Shown piece after piece: positions 9,527 through 19,098 of a stretch of 64,000 nt of DNA. The first letter of the stretch is position 1; the number at the start of each line of letters is the position of its first letter. Position numbers and translations under genes: made by a program. The notes under the pieces are model-generated. The model did no database searches. It worked only from the letters and a program-made list of their open reading frames with translations, and was not told the DNA's origin. The DNA comes from Flavivirga jejuensis (GTDB lineage: Bacteria > Bacteroidota > Bacteroidia > Flavobacteriales > Flavobacteriaceae): positions 1,116,001 through 1,180,000 of the forward strand of contig NZ_JAUOEL010000001.1 in NCBI RefSeq assembly GCF_030540765.1, written 5' to 3'.

Positions 9527-10711
9527 TTATTGTTTTACAATGCGTTTTACAAATGCGCCAGTATCAGTTGTAACGTTAAATAGATAGATGCCTGAATGTA
9601 AGTTAGAAATGTTAACTTCAGATTCAACACTATTAATAGTCTTACTTAATAAAGCTCTTCCGTTTAAATCATAAACAGTAATAGCAGCATTTACCAATTT
9701 GCTATTTTTTATAGAAACAACATCAGTTGTAGGATTTGGATAAAAGCTCCAACCTAATTCTTGTTCTTTAGAATCTACACTTAATGATGATGCTTCGGTA
9801 ATAGTAGAAAAGTTTTTCCATACGTCTGCAGCAAAATAAGCAGCTCCAGCACCTTCAGGAACAGTTAAAGTGACATTATTAAATAGTTCAGGTTCAAATA
9901 TTGTATTTACGCCGTCAGCACTATCATATGTAAGAACTAAAGGTGTTTCGCCTAACAACGTTAAAGATGTCAAGCTTGTTATGTTTTTAAACATGTTATA
10001 ATTTGTTTCATCGATCGTAACTAATGAAGCAGGAAGCGTTAGAGAAGTAATTCCTGTGGTATTAAACGCTCCTGTTTTAATTGTTTCTACAACAGGTATA
10101 TTTATTTGTGTAAGGTTTGCACATAGATAGAATGCCAAATTATCAATAAAAGTTGCTGCAGGTGCATCTATACTTGTTAATGATATACAATTATGAAACA
10201 TGTTGTTACCAATAACAGTCGCATTAGTAAGGTCTACACTTTCTAGAGCAGTACAACCTTTAAACATATTAGTGCCAGCATTTGTTAAATTGCTAACGTT
10301 TGCAGTTTTTAGTGCGGTACAGTTTATGAATGCACTGTTACCAACTTTAGCTGTAGCAATAGCAGAAATATCAACAGTTGTAAGACTAGTAAGTGCTCTA
10401 AATGCTTGAAATTTAATTTCAGTATCGCCTTCAACAACTATAGATGTTATACCTGCTTCATCATTAAATGGAGCACTTTCAATAAGGCTAATAGAATAGT
10501 TGAATGCTCCATCACTAATAGTAGCTGGTATTACTACTGCACCAGATATTACTGTTTCGGGAGTAACCTTACTTAAAAGTGTCACTGTTGTGCCATCTCC
10601 AGTTACCCTGTATATAAAATCTCCAACGGTGAATTCAGTACCAACTGCTTGTTGTGCATTAGTTAATGTTATTGTGAATAACGTAACAAATAATAGTAAT
10701 ATTTTTTTCAT
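9527..10711 (-). CDS. BspA-type leucine-rich-repeat surface protein with T9SS sorting domain
   Basis: The 394-aa protein has a signal peptide (ending LTNAQ). Repeats of the LRR_5 (BspA-like) type span roughly residues 80-270, with the recurring pattern of a short hydrophobic strand, Asn/Cys and T-x-V/I (for example NCTALKTANV and GCTALESVDL). The last ~75 residues form a Por secretion sorting domain (SFYPNPTTDVVSI ... GIYLFNVTT ... VKRIVKQ), so it is exported by type IX secretion and probably attached to the surface. Such proteins usually bind macromolecules or surfaces rather than catalyse reactions. A terminator follows. Its link to glycan use is only by position. Confidence 0.85.
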   Translation of the reverse strand: MKKILLLFVTLFTITLTNAQQAVGTEFTVGDFIYRVTGDGTTVTLLSKVTPETVISGAVVIPATISDGAFNYSISLIESAPFNDEAGITSIVVEGDTEIKFQAFRALTSLTTVDISAIATAKVGNSAFINCTALKTANVSNLTNAGTNMFKGCTALESVDLTNATVIGNNMFHNCISLTSIDAPAATFIDNLAFYLCANLTQINIPVVETIKTGAFNTTGITSLTLPASLVTIDETNYNMFKNITSLTSLTLLGETPLVLTYDSADGVNTIFEPELFNNVTLTVPEGAGAAYFAADVWKNFSTITEASSLSVDSKEQELGWSFYPNPTTDVVSIKNSKLVNAAITVYDLNGRALLSKTINSVESEVNISNLHSGIYLFNVTTDTGAFVKRIVKQ

Positions 10712-10904
10712 TTTAATTTAGTTTAAATTGTTAATATTTAGCTTAATATGTAGCTAATTTATTTAAACTTTCAGTGATTTATGGGTGAGAATTGTAGCAA
10801 TAAAGGGGTGCTAATGTTGTAATTTATATCATATTGAAAGAATTACCATCTATATGATCTAAAATAAGTTTTAGTTACTTGGAATATAGAATTTTAAAGT
10901 CTTT

Positions 10905-12347
10905 TTATTGATGTTTTTTTTGTTGTTTTTCAAATTCTGAGGAATAATCAGGATTCTTTTCTGTTGGTAATGGAGCTTTCGTTTTTAATCTCCAAGCTTC
11001 TAATTTTTTGTAAAGTTTGTCCGCTTTTTTTGGATGTAAATCTGCAATATTCTGTTTTTCGCTAATATCATCTTGTAAATTATAAAGTTCCAAGGCATTA
11101 TCTTCAAAATAGTGGTGTAGTTTCCAATGTCCAGAAATAATAACTGACCCTGGTCTGGTTCTAAACAATGAGTCTCTACTTCCATCATGTCCTTTACTAT
11201 AACTTTGCAAATACACTGGGAAATGAAAAACTAAATCTCTGCTTTTTATTTTCTCTCCTTTGAGTATAGGATTTAAATCTAAACCATCTAAAAGTGTTGC
11301 TCTTTTTTCTGGTTGCACTATATTTTGAAGTGTTGGATAAAAATCTAAATTAGATACATTTTGATTTGTAATTGTATTAGCTGTAATATTATTTGGCCAT
11401 TTTATAATTAATGGAACTCGAATGCCGCCTTCGTAATAAGAACCTTTTCCTGCTTTTAATGGGTCTTGATGGGATATGGCTCGTATACCTCCGTTGTCTG
11501 ATGTGAAAATAACCAGCGTTTTTTCTTCTAGTCCATTATTTTTTAGCGCAGCTAATAGTTTACCTACATTTTTATCCATTGATGCTATCATGGCAGCATA
11601 TTTTGGGTTGTTTTGTCCGTCAATTCCTTTTTTATTTTTAAACTTTTCTATTAAGTGTTCTTTACCCATAATAGGTGTATGAACTGTATAATATGGTAAG
11701 TAAATAAAAAAGGTGGTGTCTTTATGTTTTTTAACAAACGATATCGTTTCTTTAGTTAATCGATCTGTTAAATACTCACCTTTAGGACCATCTTTAATAT
11801 AATCGATATTATATGGAGAGAAATAGCCATTTTTACCTGGGTTTCCTCTGCTACTGCCACCAATATTGATGTCAAAACCTTGTTTTAAAGGATTGTCTCC
11901 CACATGCCATTTACCAAAATTAGCAGTTATATAACCTGCTGATTTTAGCATTTCAGGAAGTGTATAAATGGTGTCGTTAAGGTGTTTTGTGTTTTTTATA
12001 GGAATGAGTTTTCTTGTTTTGGTATGACCTCTATCAGATGGGCTTACCGTAAAAACACCATGTCTGGGTGTATTTAACCCAGAAATTAAGCAAGCTCTAC
12101 TTGGTGCACAATTTGCTGCGCCAGCATAGGCGTTTGTAAAAACAAGCCCTTCTTTTGCTAATGCATCAATATTGGGTGTTTCATAATAAGAACTCCCCAT
12201 AAAACCAAGGTCTTTCCAACCAAGGTCGTCAACATTAATAAGTATAATGTTTGGTTTTTTTATTACATTTTCTTTTGAGTCAGTTTTACAACTTATAAAA
12301 ATTAGTATAATAAAGCTAAGTAAAATTTTTATAGCTTTTAATAGCAC
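10905..12347 (-). CDS. S1 family sulfatase, lipoprotein
   Basis: The 480-aa protein starts with a lipoprotein signal (IILIFISC, Cys20). The sulfatase signature CAPSR begins at Cys80, the residue converted to formylglycine. Asp40/Asp41 in NVDDLGW are calcium ligands, and KWHVG and FTSDNGG motifs are present. It should hydrolyse sulfate esters on a polysaccharide or oligosaccharide in the periplasm. Its start lies 15 bp from the stop of the HTCS gene, so the two are likely co-transcribed. Family is sure; the sulfated position attacked is unknown. Confidence 0.92.
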   Translation of the reverse strand: MLLKAIKILLSFIILIFISCKTDSKENVIKKPNIILINVDDLGWKDLGFMGSSYYETPNIDALAKEGLVFTNAYAGAANCAPSRACLISGLNTPRHGVFTVSPSDRGHTKTRKLIPIKNTKHLNDTIYTLPEMLKSAGYITANFGKWHVGDNPLKQGFDINIGGSSRGNPGKNGYFSPYNIDYIKDGPKGEYLTDRLTKETISFVKKHKDTTFFIYLPYYTVHTPIMGKEHLIEKFKNKKGIDGQNNPKYAAMIASMDKNVGKLLAALKNNGLEEKTLVIFTSDNGGIRAISHQDPLKAGKGSYYEGGIRVPLIIKWPNNITANTITNQNVSNLDFYPTLQNIVQPEKRATLLDGLDLNPILKGEKIKSRDLVFHFPVYLQSYSKGHDGSRDSLFRTRPGSVIISGHWKLHHYFEDNALELYNLQDDISEKQNIADLHPKKADKLYKKLEAWRLKTKAPLPTEKNPDYSSEFEKQQKKHQ

Positions 12348-12362
12348 AATATTACTTTTGTT

Positions 12363-15300
12363 TTAGGTTGTATGTTTTTTTATATACTCGGTTGGACTCA
12401 TGCCATATTCTTTCAGAAAACATTTTCCAAAATATTTTTGATTGTTAAAACCAGTCATATAAGCTATTTCAGAAAGATACAATTCATTCTTTTTAAGAAG
12501 TTGTTCTGCACGTTTTAATCTGATTTTTTTAATGAAGTTTACAGGTGTATCATTTAAAATAGCTTGAAGTTTTCTGTACAAATTAGCTCTGCTCATTCCA
12601 ACTTCTGAAGCCAAATACTCTACGCTTAATAAATTATCATTCATAGAGTTTTCTATAATAGTTACCAATTTCCTAATAAATTTATCATCATTTGAATCGA
12701 TATCAATTTCAGATGGTTCTACAGTAATTACCTTACTGTATTGTTCCTTAAGTTGTTTTCTGGTTATTAATACATTCTTTACTTTCCATTTTACAAATTC
12801 TAAACTAAATGGTTTTTCTATGTAATCATCTGCACCTAAACTCAAACATTCAATTTTGGTCTCTTCAGAGTTTTTTGCAGTAAGCATAAATATAGGAATG
12901 TTGTTTATTTCTGGGTTGTCCTTAATCTTTTTAAGCATAGATATACCATCCTCTATGGGCATTAATATATCACTAATTATAAGTTGTGGTTTTTCTTTTA
13001 AAACAGTTTCGTATCCTTCCTTTCCGTTTGAAGCTTCTTTAATATTAAAATCATTTTTTAACTCTTCTTTAACCATATGCCTTAAATCTTTATTGTCTTC
13101 TACAATTAAGACTTTTGGTTTATTAGATTTTTGTTTGGTTTTGGCATCATGAGCTAAGGAAACCTCCTCTATAACTTGAAACTCTGAATTTTTAATAAAG
13201 TTCTTTTTTAATGGCTCGGCCATCTCTAAACGTTCTTCTTTAGTATACCTTTTTTTGTTAATAGGAAGGTGAAAAGTAAATTTAGTATATGTATTTTTCT
13301 TGCTTTCAACTGTTATAGTCCCATGATGTCTCTCTATTAGTTTTTCAACTAATTCCATTCCTATTCCAGTTCCTGGAATATTATTACTATGTGTTTTGGT
13401 TGCCTGATAGTATCTATTAAAAATAAATGGTAAATCTTCTTCTGGTATACCAATACCATTATCTCGTACAGAACATTTTATATAGGTGCCTTTTTCAAGA
13501 TTAGTAATGTTTGAGTTTTTAACATTGACAGATATCAATTCTAAATTAACATTTATTTCTCCTTGTTCTGGTGTGTATTTAAATGCATTTGACAGAAGGT
13601 TAAAGAGTATTTTTTCTAGTATATCGACATCATACCAACCTTTAATTTCTTTTTCTTTTGAAATAAATTCGTATTTAATATTATATATTTTCGCAAAATC
13701 ATTAAATGCATTTTTTATAATGCTAATATCTTTAACGATGTCATTTTTAGATATGCTTAATTTGAATTTACCGCCTTCAAATTTTCTGATGTCCATTATC
13801 TGATTTATTAACCTACGCATTCTAAGGGTATTATTATATATACGTTGAGAAGTTAACGGGCTTAGTGTAAAATTCTTTTCTTTTATAACCTTTTCTATAG
13901 TTCCAAAAATTAAAGAAAGCGGGGTTCGTAACTCATGAGAAATGTCGGTAAAAAAGACCATTTTCATTCTGTTATGTTCGTTATCTTTTTCTCTGCTTAT
14001 AGTTTCTTTAACTAAATTCTTTTTTAGATTATACCACCTTCTAATAAGCAGAATACTTACAAAAAATATAATTATTGTTAATACACAATATATAAAAATG
14101 GCCCAATTACTTCTCCAAATTGGTGCTTTAATAGAAAATTTCAACACAGTAGGAGTTTCATTCCATACGCCATCACTATTAGAACTTTTTACTTTAAAAG
14201 TATATGAGCCTGGAGATAGGTCGTTATAATTCGCATTTCTATTAGATGCATTAGTGTAAACCCAATAATTATTTAAACCTTCTAATTTATATGCATACTC
14301 ATTTTTGATTGGATTTGTAAGATCTAATGAGGAAAAATAAACAACAATATTATTTTGATTATAAGGTAAAACTATAGGCGTTTTAGAATCAATTTTAACA
14401 ACGGTTGATGCGTTTGATTTTGAATTTGTTTGATCTGCTTTTGTGGCTCCTAGAGTAGTAAAACTGGTTATTACTGTTGACGGAATCTTGTTGTTTTGAG
14501 AAAATTTATTTGTAAAAACAGTATAAAAACCTTCAGAAGACCCAAAATGTATATTGTCACCTATTTTGTTTGACGAACTAGAATTATATATAAACTGACT
14601 TTCTTTGATGCCATCCTCAAAGCCAAAATGTCTGGTCTTTTTATTTTTTAAATCAAAGCGTATCAAGCCGTCGTCTGTACTCAACCATAAGTTTTTCTTT
14701 TGGTCTTGCTCGATAGCAGAGATTATATTAGACGTTAACCCGTTTGATTTGCCATAGTGTTTAAAGTTATTAGAGTTTTTAAGATATAAGTTTAATCCAC
14801 CACCTCTGGTTCCTATCCAAATATTTTCATTTAGATCTTCATGTAAACTTAAAATAGCGTTCGATGTTAAACCATTTTCTATAGATGGTAAATATTCTTC
14901 AATGGATTCATTATTAAAATCAATTTTAAAGAGCCCTTCACCTCGTGTACCAATCCATAATTCATTGTTTTTTGTAAAAAGCAAAACCGAAGTATGACTA
15001 TTAGCAAGTTTAACTTTTATATCTTTTTTAAATTTTGATATTTGATTTTCTGAATTTATAATGTCTATACCACCATTCCAAAGACCAAGCCAAATTTCAT
15101 TTTTACTAATAATTGCTATGTCTGTTATTGTATTTTTAAATTTCTTGATTTCAGTTAATTGTAAATCTTTTTTGTAAGATTTATAAGTGTCTGTTGTATA
15201 AAGACTATTACCATTAGCTAGTATAAGCTTGTCTTTTTCGAAATTTTGAGCAATAAGACTAATATTATTAAGCCCAGTTTCAATTTTATAGTAATTATTT

Positions 15301-16472
15301 AATTCTGTATTATAACGATACAAACCATCATTCATTCCAACTAGAATTGTATTTGGTGAATAGGATAAAATACTTCTAGCAATTGAATTACCAATATGAT
15401 TGCTTGTTTCTATTTTATTAAAATTAAAAATGGATGTTCTTCCTAAATATTTGTTGATGCCTTTTAAAGAGCTAATCCATAAATTTCCAAAAGAATCAAA
15501 TGTTGTACTAATAATATGATTGCTTTTTAAGCTGCCTTTTGATGGGTCTTGTGGAAAATAGATAAAATTATAGCTATTATTTTTTCGTACAGCTTTAAAT
15601 AAACCTCCTGTGGTTCCTATCCATATATCATCGCTGTTTGGACTAAGTGTCAATGAAGTTGCAGATGCGTTAGAAGAAAACGGTTGCATGAAATCTGAAT
15701 ACTGTTCTAAAATTTCTACTTTAAAATCAGTTTTATTATAACCAAGAACAAAAAGCCCTTTTGCCGTAAGTGCTACTATTTTATTGTTTTCATATAGCTT
15801 TATAGACTTGATATTTTTATTGAAGTTTGTTTTAATGTATTCATTTTTGTCATTTAATATGAAGATTCCTTTTGGTGTGCCCAGCCAATATCGTCCAAAA
15901 CGATCCTCAACAAAAGAGTTGATTTGTCCTTGAAACCTTAATAAATTTGATTTATTTGTATAGTTAAATTGTGTGTCAAAATCAGCTTTTTCAAAATCTT
16001 CACTTGGTTTAATTTTAACCAAGCCTGTATATCTCAAATTAGCCCATATTTCTCCATTTGGCGATTTGTGCAATACAGTAGAAGTTATGTTTTTGTAAAA
16101 GCCTTTAAACTTATTTTTCCTTCTATTGTAATGAATTAAATAGCTTTCACTTCCAATCCATAAGTTATTGTTGTCATCTTCTATGATAGAATTAATTCCA
16201 TTATTAGGAATAGAGTATGGATCAAAGGCGTCTAATTGGTATGAGACCAAATTATTCCCATCATAGCGATATAATCCTGTGTCACTCCCAATCCATAAAT
16301 ATCCAAAACTGTCTACAAATAGCGTGTTAACCTTTTTGTTAAAAGGGATGCCTTGTATTTCCAATTCATGAAAATAAGTTTTATTGGATTGCGAATAGCT
16401 ATATGTAATGCTAATTATAAAAAGGCAAATTGATGTATATATTAATATGCTAATTTTATTCCTAAAAAACAT
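12363..16472 (-). CDS. Hybrid two-component system regulator (HTCS)
   Basis: The 1369-aa protein combines sensor, kinase and transcription factor. A signal/anchor (about 1-27) is followed by many two-component propeller repeats (patterns such as LWIGS.TGLYRY, ~40-670), a Y_Y_Y domain (~690-785) and a membrane segment near 796. Then come HisKA (ISHELRTPL, His ~844), HATPase_c (N-box, GTGIGMEL), a receiver (VLIVEDN; Asp ~1167 in SDILMP) and a C-terminal AraC HTH (~1270-1365). HTCS proteins bind oligosaccharides in the periplasm and activate nearby polysaccharide-utilisation genes. The position between two sulfatases fits that role. All expected domains are present. Confidence 0.95.
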   Translation of the reverse strand: MFFRNKISILIYTSICLFIISITYSYSQSNKTYFHELEIQGIPFNKKVNTLFVDSFGYLWIGSDTGLYRYDGNNLVSYQLDAFDPYSIPNNGINSIIEDDNNNLWIGSESYLIHYNRRKNKFKGFYKNITSTVLHKSPNGEIWANLRYTGLVKIKPSEDFEKADFDTQFNYTNKSNLLRFQGQINSFVEDRFGRYWLGTPKGIFILNDKNEYIKTNFNKNIKSIKLYENNKIVALTAKGLFVLGYNKTDFKVEILEQYSDFMQPFSSNASATSLTLSPNSDDIWIGTTGGLFKAVRKNNSYNFIYFPQDPSKGSLKSNHIISTTFDSFGNLWISSLKGINKYLGRTSIFNFNKIETSNHIGNSIARSILSYSPNTILVGMNDGLYRYNTELNNYYKIETGLNNISLIAQNFEKDKLILANGNSLYTTDTYKSYKKDLQLTEIKKFKNTITDIAIISKNEIWLGLWNGGIDIINSENQISKFKKDIKVKLANSHTSVLLFTKNNELWIGTRGEGLFKIDFNNESIEEYLPSIENGLTSNAILSLHEDLNENIWIGTRGGGLNLYLKNSNNFKHYGKSNGLTSNIISAIEQDQKKNLWLSTDDGLIRFDLKNKKTRHFGFEDGIKESQFIYNSSSSNKIGDNIHFGSSEGFYTVFTNKFSQNNKIPSTVITSFTTLGATKADQTNSKSNASTVVKIDSKTPIVLPYNQNNIVVYFSSLDLTNPIKNEYAYKLEGLNNYWVYTNASNRNANYNDLSPGSYTFKVKSSNSDGVWNETPTVLKFSIKAPIWRSNWAIFIYCVLTIIIFFVSILLIRRWYNLKKNLVKETISREKDNEHNRMKMVFFTDISHELRTPLSLIFGTIEKVIKEKNFTLSPLTSQRIYNNTLRMRRLINQIMDIRKFEGGKFKLSISKNDIVKDISIIKNAFNDFAKIYNIKYEFISKEKEIKGWYDVDILEKILFNLLSNAFKYTPEQGEINVNLELISVNVKNSNITNLEKGTYIKCSVRDNGIGIPEEDLPFIFNRYYQATKTHSNNIPGTGIGMELVEKLIERHHGTITVESKKNTYTKFTFHLPINKKRYTKEERLEMAEPLKKNFIKNSEFQVIEEVSLAHDAKTKQKSNKPKVLIVEDNKDLRHMVKEELKNDFNIKEASNGKEGYETVLKEKPQLIISDILMPIEDGISMLKKIKDNPEINNIPIFMLTAKNSEETKIECLSLGADDYIEKPFSLEFVKWKVKNVLITRKQLKEQYSKVITVEPSEIDIDSNDDKFIRKLVTIIENSMNDNLLSVEYLASEVGMSRANLYRKLQAILNDTPVNFIKKIRLKRAEQLLKKNELYLSEIAYMTGFNNQKYFGKCFLKEYGMSPTEYIKKHTT

Positions 16473-16754
16473 GTGTCTGTTATTTAATTAACAAGCCTAA
16501 AACGTTTTAAGCTAAATGTGTAAATCGATTGTATGTATGCTAATTACAGTGTAATATCTTATTTTTTTTGATAATACAGATATTTTTCAAGGTTAAATAT
16601 GTTGCAAGTAAAGAGTGATAATGTTGCAATATAATAAAATAGAGTTTTTATGATACTTGCAACATATGTAGGTAGTAAAAGAGAATCTTATCGCTATTGA
16701 TGTTTGTAATTTTGATTGTGTTGTAAACAAAGAGATAAAACCATTAACTTTATT

Positions 16755-17096
16755 ATGAAGAATATCAAGAATCTGATTGCTTTTTTGTTATCGTGTAGCA
16801 ATTTTAATTCAATTGCTTCCTCAGTAGTTATTACTACAATAGCAGAAAAATCAAATCAGTTGTTACCAAGAGTCAATATGATTATTGAAGGTGCAAAAAG
16901 GAGGAAGGCAACAGATTTTAATGTATCTTCGAAAAAAGTGTTGCAATTTTCTTACATTGAATTTGCAGTTCAGACTGTAGAACATTTCGTTTTTAACAAA
17001 CCAGATGCAAATATTCGATCTCAGTATATACATACTATCATTAATTCACCAGAAGCGGGTAGGATTAAATACTTGTTTTTTGGAAGTAGACTCTAA
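16755..17096 (+). CDS. Small unrecognised protein or gene remnant
   Basis: Met at 16755 opens a 113-aa frame in the gap between HTCS and sulfatase; the frame extends 39 bp upstream to an alternative start. The N-terminus (MKNIKNLIAFLLSCSN) resembles a signal peptide. The middle is basic (GAKRRKATDF) and the tail reads SPEAGRIKYLFFGSRL. I do not recognise a family. It could be a decayed remnant rather than a working gene. 16473-16754, ahead of it, shows no gene and presumably holds the divergent promoters. Confidence 0.3.
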   Translation: MKNIKNLIAFLLSCSNFNSIASSVVITTIAEKSNQLLPRVNMIIEGAKRRKATDFNVSSKKVLQFSYIEFAVQTVEHFVFNKPDANIRSQYIHTIINSPEAGRIKYLFFGSRL

Positions 17097-17179
17097 CTAA
17101 ATAAGTGGACACCGTTAAATTATAAACAACTTACCAGGAATTAGGTTTTTAATTCCTGTTTTTAAATCAATTCAATTCA

Positions 17180-18673
17180 ATGATTAAATTTTCTTTAAAT
17201 ACATTAGTTTTAGCTACTATTTTACTTTTAGTATCGTGTAACATTTCTAGTAAAAAAACAAAGGATAGCTCTATTGATGAACAGCCGAATATAGTTAAAG
17301 AAAAGCAGCCGAATATTATATATATTCTTGCTGATGATCTTGGGTATGGGGATTTAGGCTGTTATGGGCAAGAAAAATTCCAAACCCCAAATATAGACAA
17401 ACTCGCATCTCAAGGTATGTTGTTTTCTCAGCATTATTCTGGTAGTACTGTTTGTGCGCCTTCAAGATCTGCCTTACTTACAGGTATGCATACGGGGCAT
17501 ACGGTAGTTAGAGGGAATAAAGAAATTGAGCCAGAAGGACAGTACCCTATTCCAGATGATACTTATACATTAGCTGAGGTTATGAAAAAAGCGGGGTATA
17601 AAACAGGTGCTTTTGGTAAATGGGGACTTGGTTTTCCTGGTTCTGAAGGGGACCCGATAAGTCAAGGGTTTGATGTGTTTTATGGATATAATTGTCAACG
17701 TTTAGGACATCACTATTATCCCAATCATTTATGGTCTAATAGAGATTCCATTGTTTTAAAAGAAAATTTAGGCTTATCAAAAAAAATGTATGCTCCAGAT
17801 TTAATTCATGAAAGAACAATAGAATTTATTGAGCAAAATAAATCGAAACCATTTTTCTTATATGTAGCTTCAATTATTCCACATGCAGAACTTGCAGCTC
17901 CAGAAGCATTCATTAAAAAATATAGAAATAAGTTTTTACCAGAAAAAGTTTTTAATGGTGTTGACAGCGGTCCTGAATACCGAAAGGGTTCGTATGGGTC
18001 TCAAAGTGAATCTCATGCCGCTTTTGTAGCAATGATTGATTTGCTGGATCAGCAAGTAGGAGAAATCATGGATAAAGTTGAAGAACTTGGAATTGCAGAT
18101 AATACTATTATTATTTTCACTTCAGACAACGGGCCTCATAAAGAAGGGGGTGCAGATCCTGAATATTTTAATAGCAATGGTGCTTTTAAAGGAACCAAAA
18201 GAGATTTATATGAAGGAGGTATTCGGGTTCCTATGATTGCAAAATGGCCAGGGAAAATAGAACAAGGTAGTAAAACAGATCATATTTCTGCCTTTTGGGA
18301 TGTTTTTCCAACTTTTGCTAATATTACAGGGGTTGAAGTTCCAAAAGATATAGATGGAATTTCATTTTTACCAGAACTTTTAGGAAATAAAAAAGAACAA
18401 AAAAAGCATGCCTATTTATATTGGGAGTTTCACGAAAAAGGAGGGCGACAAGCTATTAGAATGAAAAATTGGAAAGCTGTAAAATATAATGTGTTAAAAA
18501 CACCAAATGAACCATTGGAACTTTATAATCTTACTTATGATCTAGGAGAAGAAAACAATGTTGCTACACAGTTTCCTGAAATTGTTAAACAAATGGAAGC
18601 TCTTTTTCTTGAAGCAAGAACACCCTCGGATGTTTTTACATTTAGCCAGGAAACGTTTTTAAATGTAGATTAA
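17180..18673 (+). CDS. S1 family sulfatase (arylsulfatase A-like), lipoprotein
   Basis: The 497-aa protein has a lipoprotein signal (LVSC, Cys20). Hallmarks are Asp52/Asp53 in ADDLGYGD, formylglycine site CAPSR with Cys92, GKWGLGFPG, SDNGPH, and a C-terminal KAVKYNV region. It belongs to the same broad family as the sulfatase at 10905 but is divergent in sequence, so the two probably remove sulfate from different positions or sugars. It is followed by a clear terminator and has its own promoter region. The substrate is unknown. Confidence 0.92.
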   Translation: MIKFSLNTLVLATILLLVSCNISSKKTKDSSIDEQPNIVKEKQPNIIYILADDLGYGDLGCYGQEKFQTPNIDKLASQGMLFSQHYSGSTVCAPSRSALLTGMHTGHTVVRGNKEIEPEGQYPIPDDTYTLAEVMKKAGYKTGAFGKWGLGFPGSEGDPISQGFDVFYGYNCQRLGHHYYPNHLWSNRDSIVLKENLGLSKKMYAPDLIHERTIEFIEQNKSKPFFLYVASIIPHAELAAPEAFIKKYRNKFLPEKVFNGVDSGPEYRKGSYGSQSESHAAFVAMIDLLDQQVGEIMDKVEELGIADNTIIIFTSDNGPHKEGGADPEYFNSNGAFKGTKRDLYEGGIRVPMIAKWPGKIEQGSKTDHISAFWDVFPTFANITGVEVPKDIDGISFLPELLGNKKEQKKHAYLYWEFHEKGGRQAIRMKNWKAVKYNVLKTPNEPLELYNLTYDLGEENNVATQFPEIVKQMEALFLEARTPSDVFTFSQETFLNVD

Positions 18674-18698
18674 GATTAACAAGTGAAAATAATTTAAA

Positions 18699-18735
18699 AA
18701 AGCTCAATCACATTTTGTGTTTGAGCTTTTTTTTT
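18699..18735 (+). terminator. Rho-independent terminator
   Basis: AGCTCAA...TTGAGCT stem, extended by CAC/GTG, followed by nine T residues, 25 bp after the sulfatase stop codon. The rest of 18736-19098 is AT-rich with no gene seen. Confidence 0.85.
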
Positions 18736-19098
18736 ATTTCCTGAGAAATAAAGAGGGATTAATTAATTGAAATATAAAAGTTTAATTCGATTTTTATAAG
18801 ATGATTTTTTAAAATTCTACTTAAATTTAGTTCCGATTAGTTTTTTCAGATGGATATACGTTACAAATAATACTTATAGATCTTTGAGAATTAGGAAATA
18901 ATTTTATACTGAAATAAAAACCTTAGAAAAGTAGTATTGTTACTGGTTTTTAAACTAATAGTAGCATTTTTTTTATTAATAAATTATTATAGTTTATTAG
19001 TTGTTACGATGCTAGACCTACATATAAGATAGCATCGCTTTCCCATCTTTATGTCTGAACAAACAAAAGTGGCACTCCAAATGTACACAGGTTTGAAT

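Noticed and set aside
12856-14229. Plus-strand ORFs of 95-105 aa
   Set aside because: They are antisense shadows of the HTCS kinase and receiver domains.
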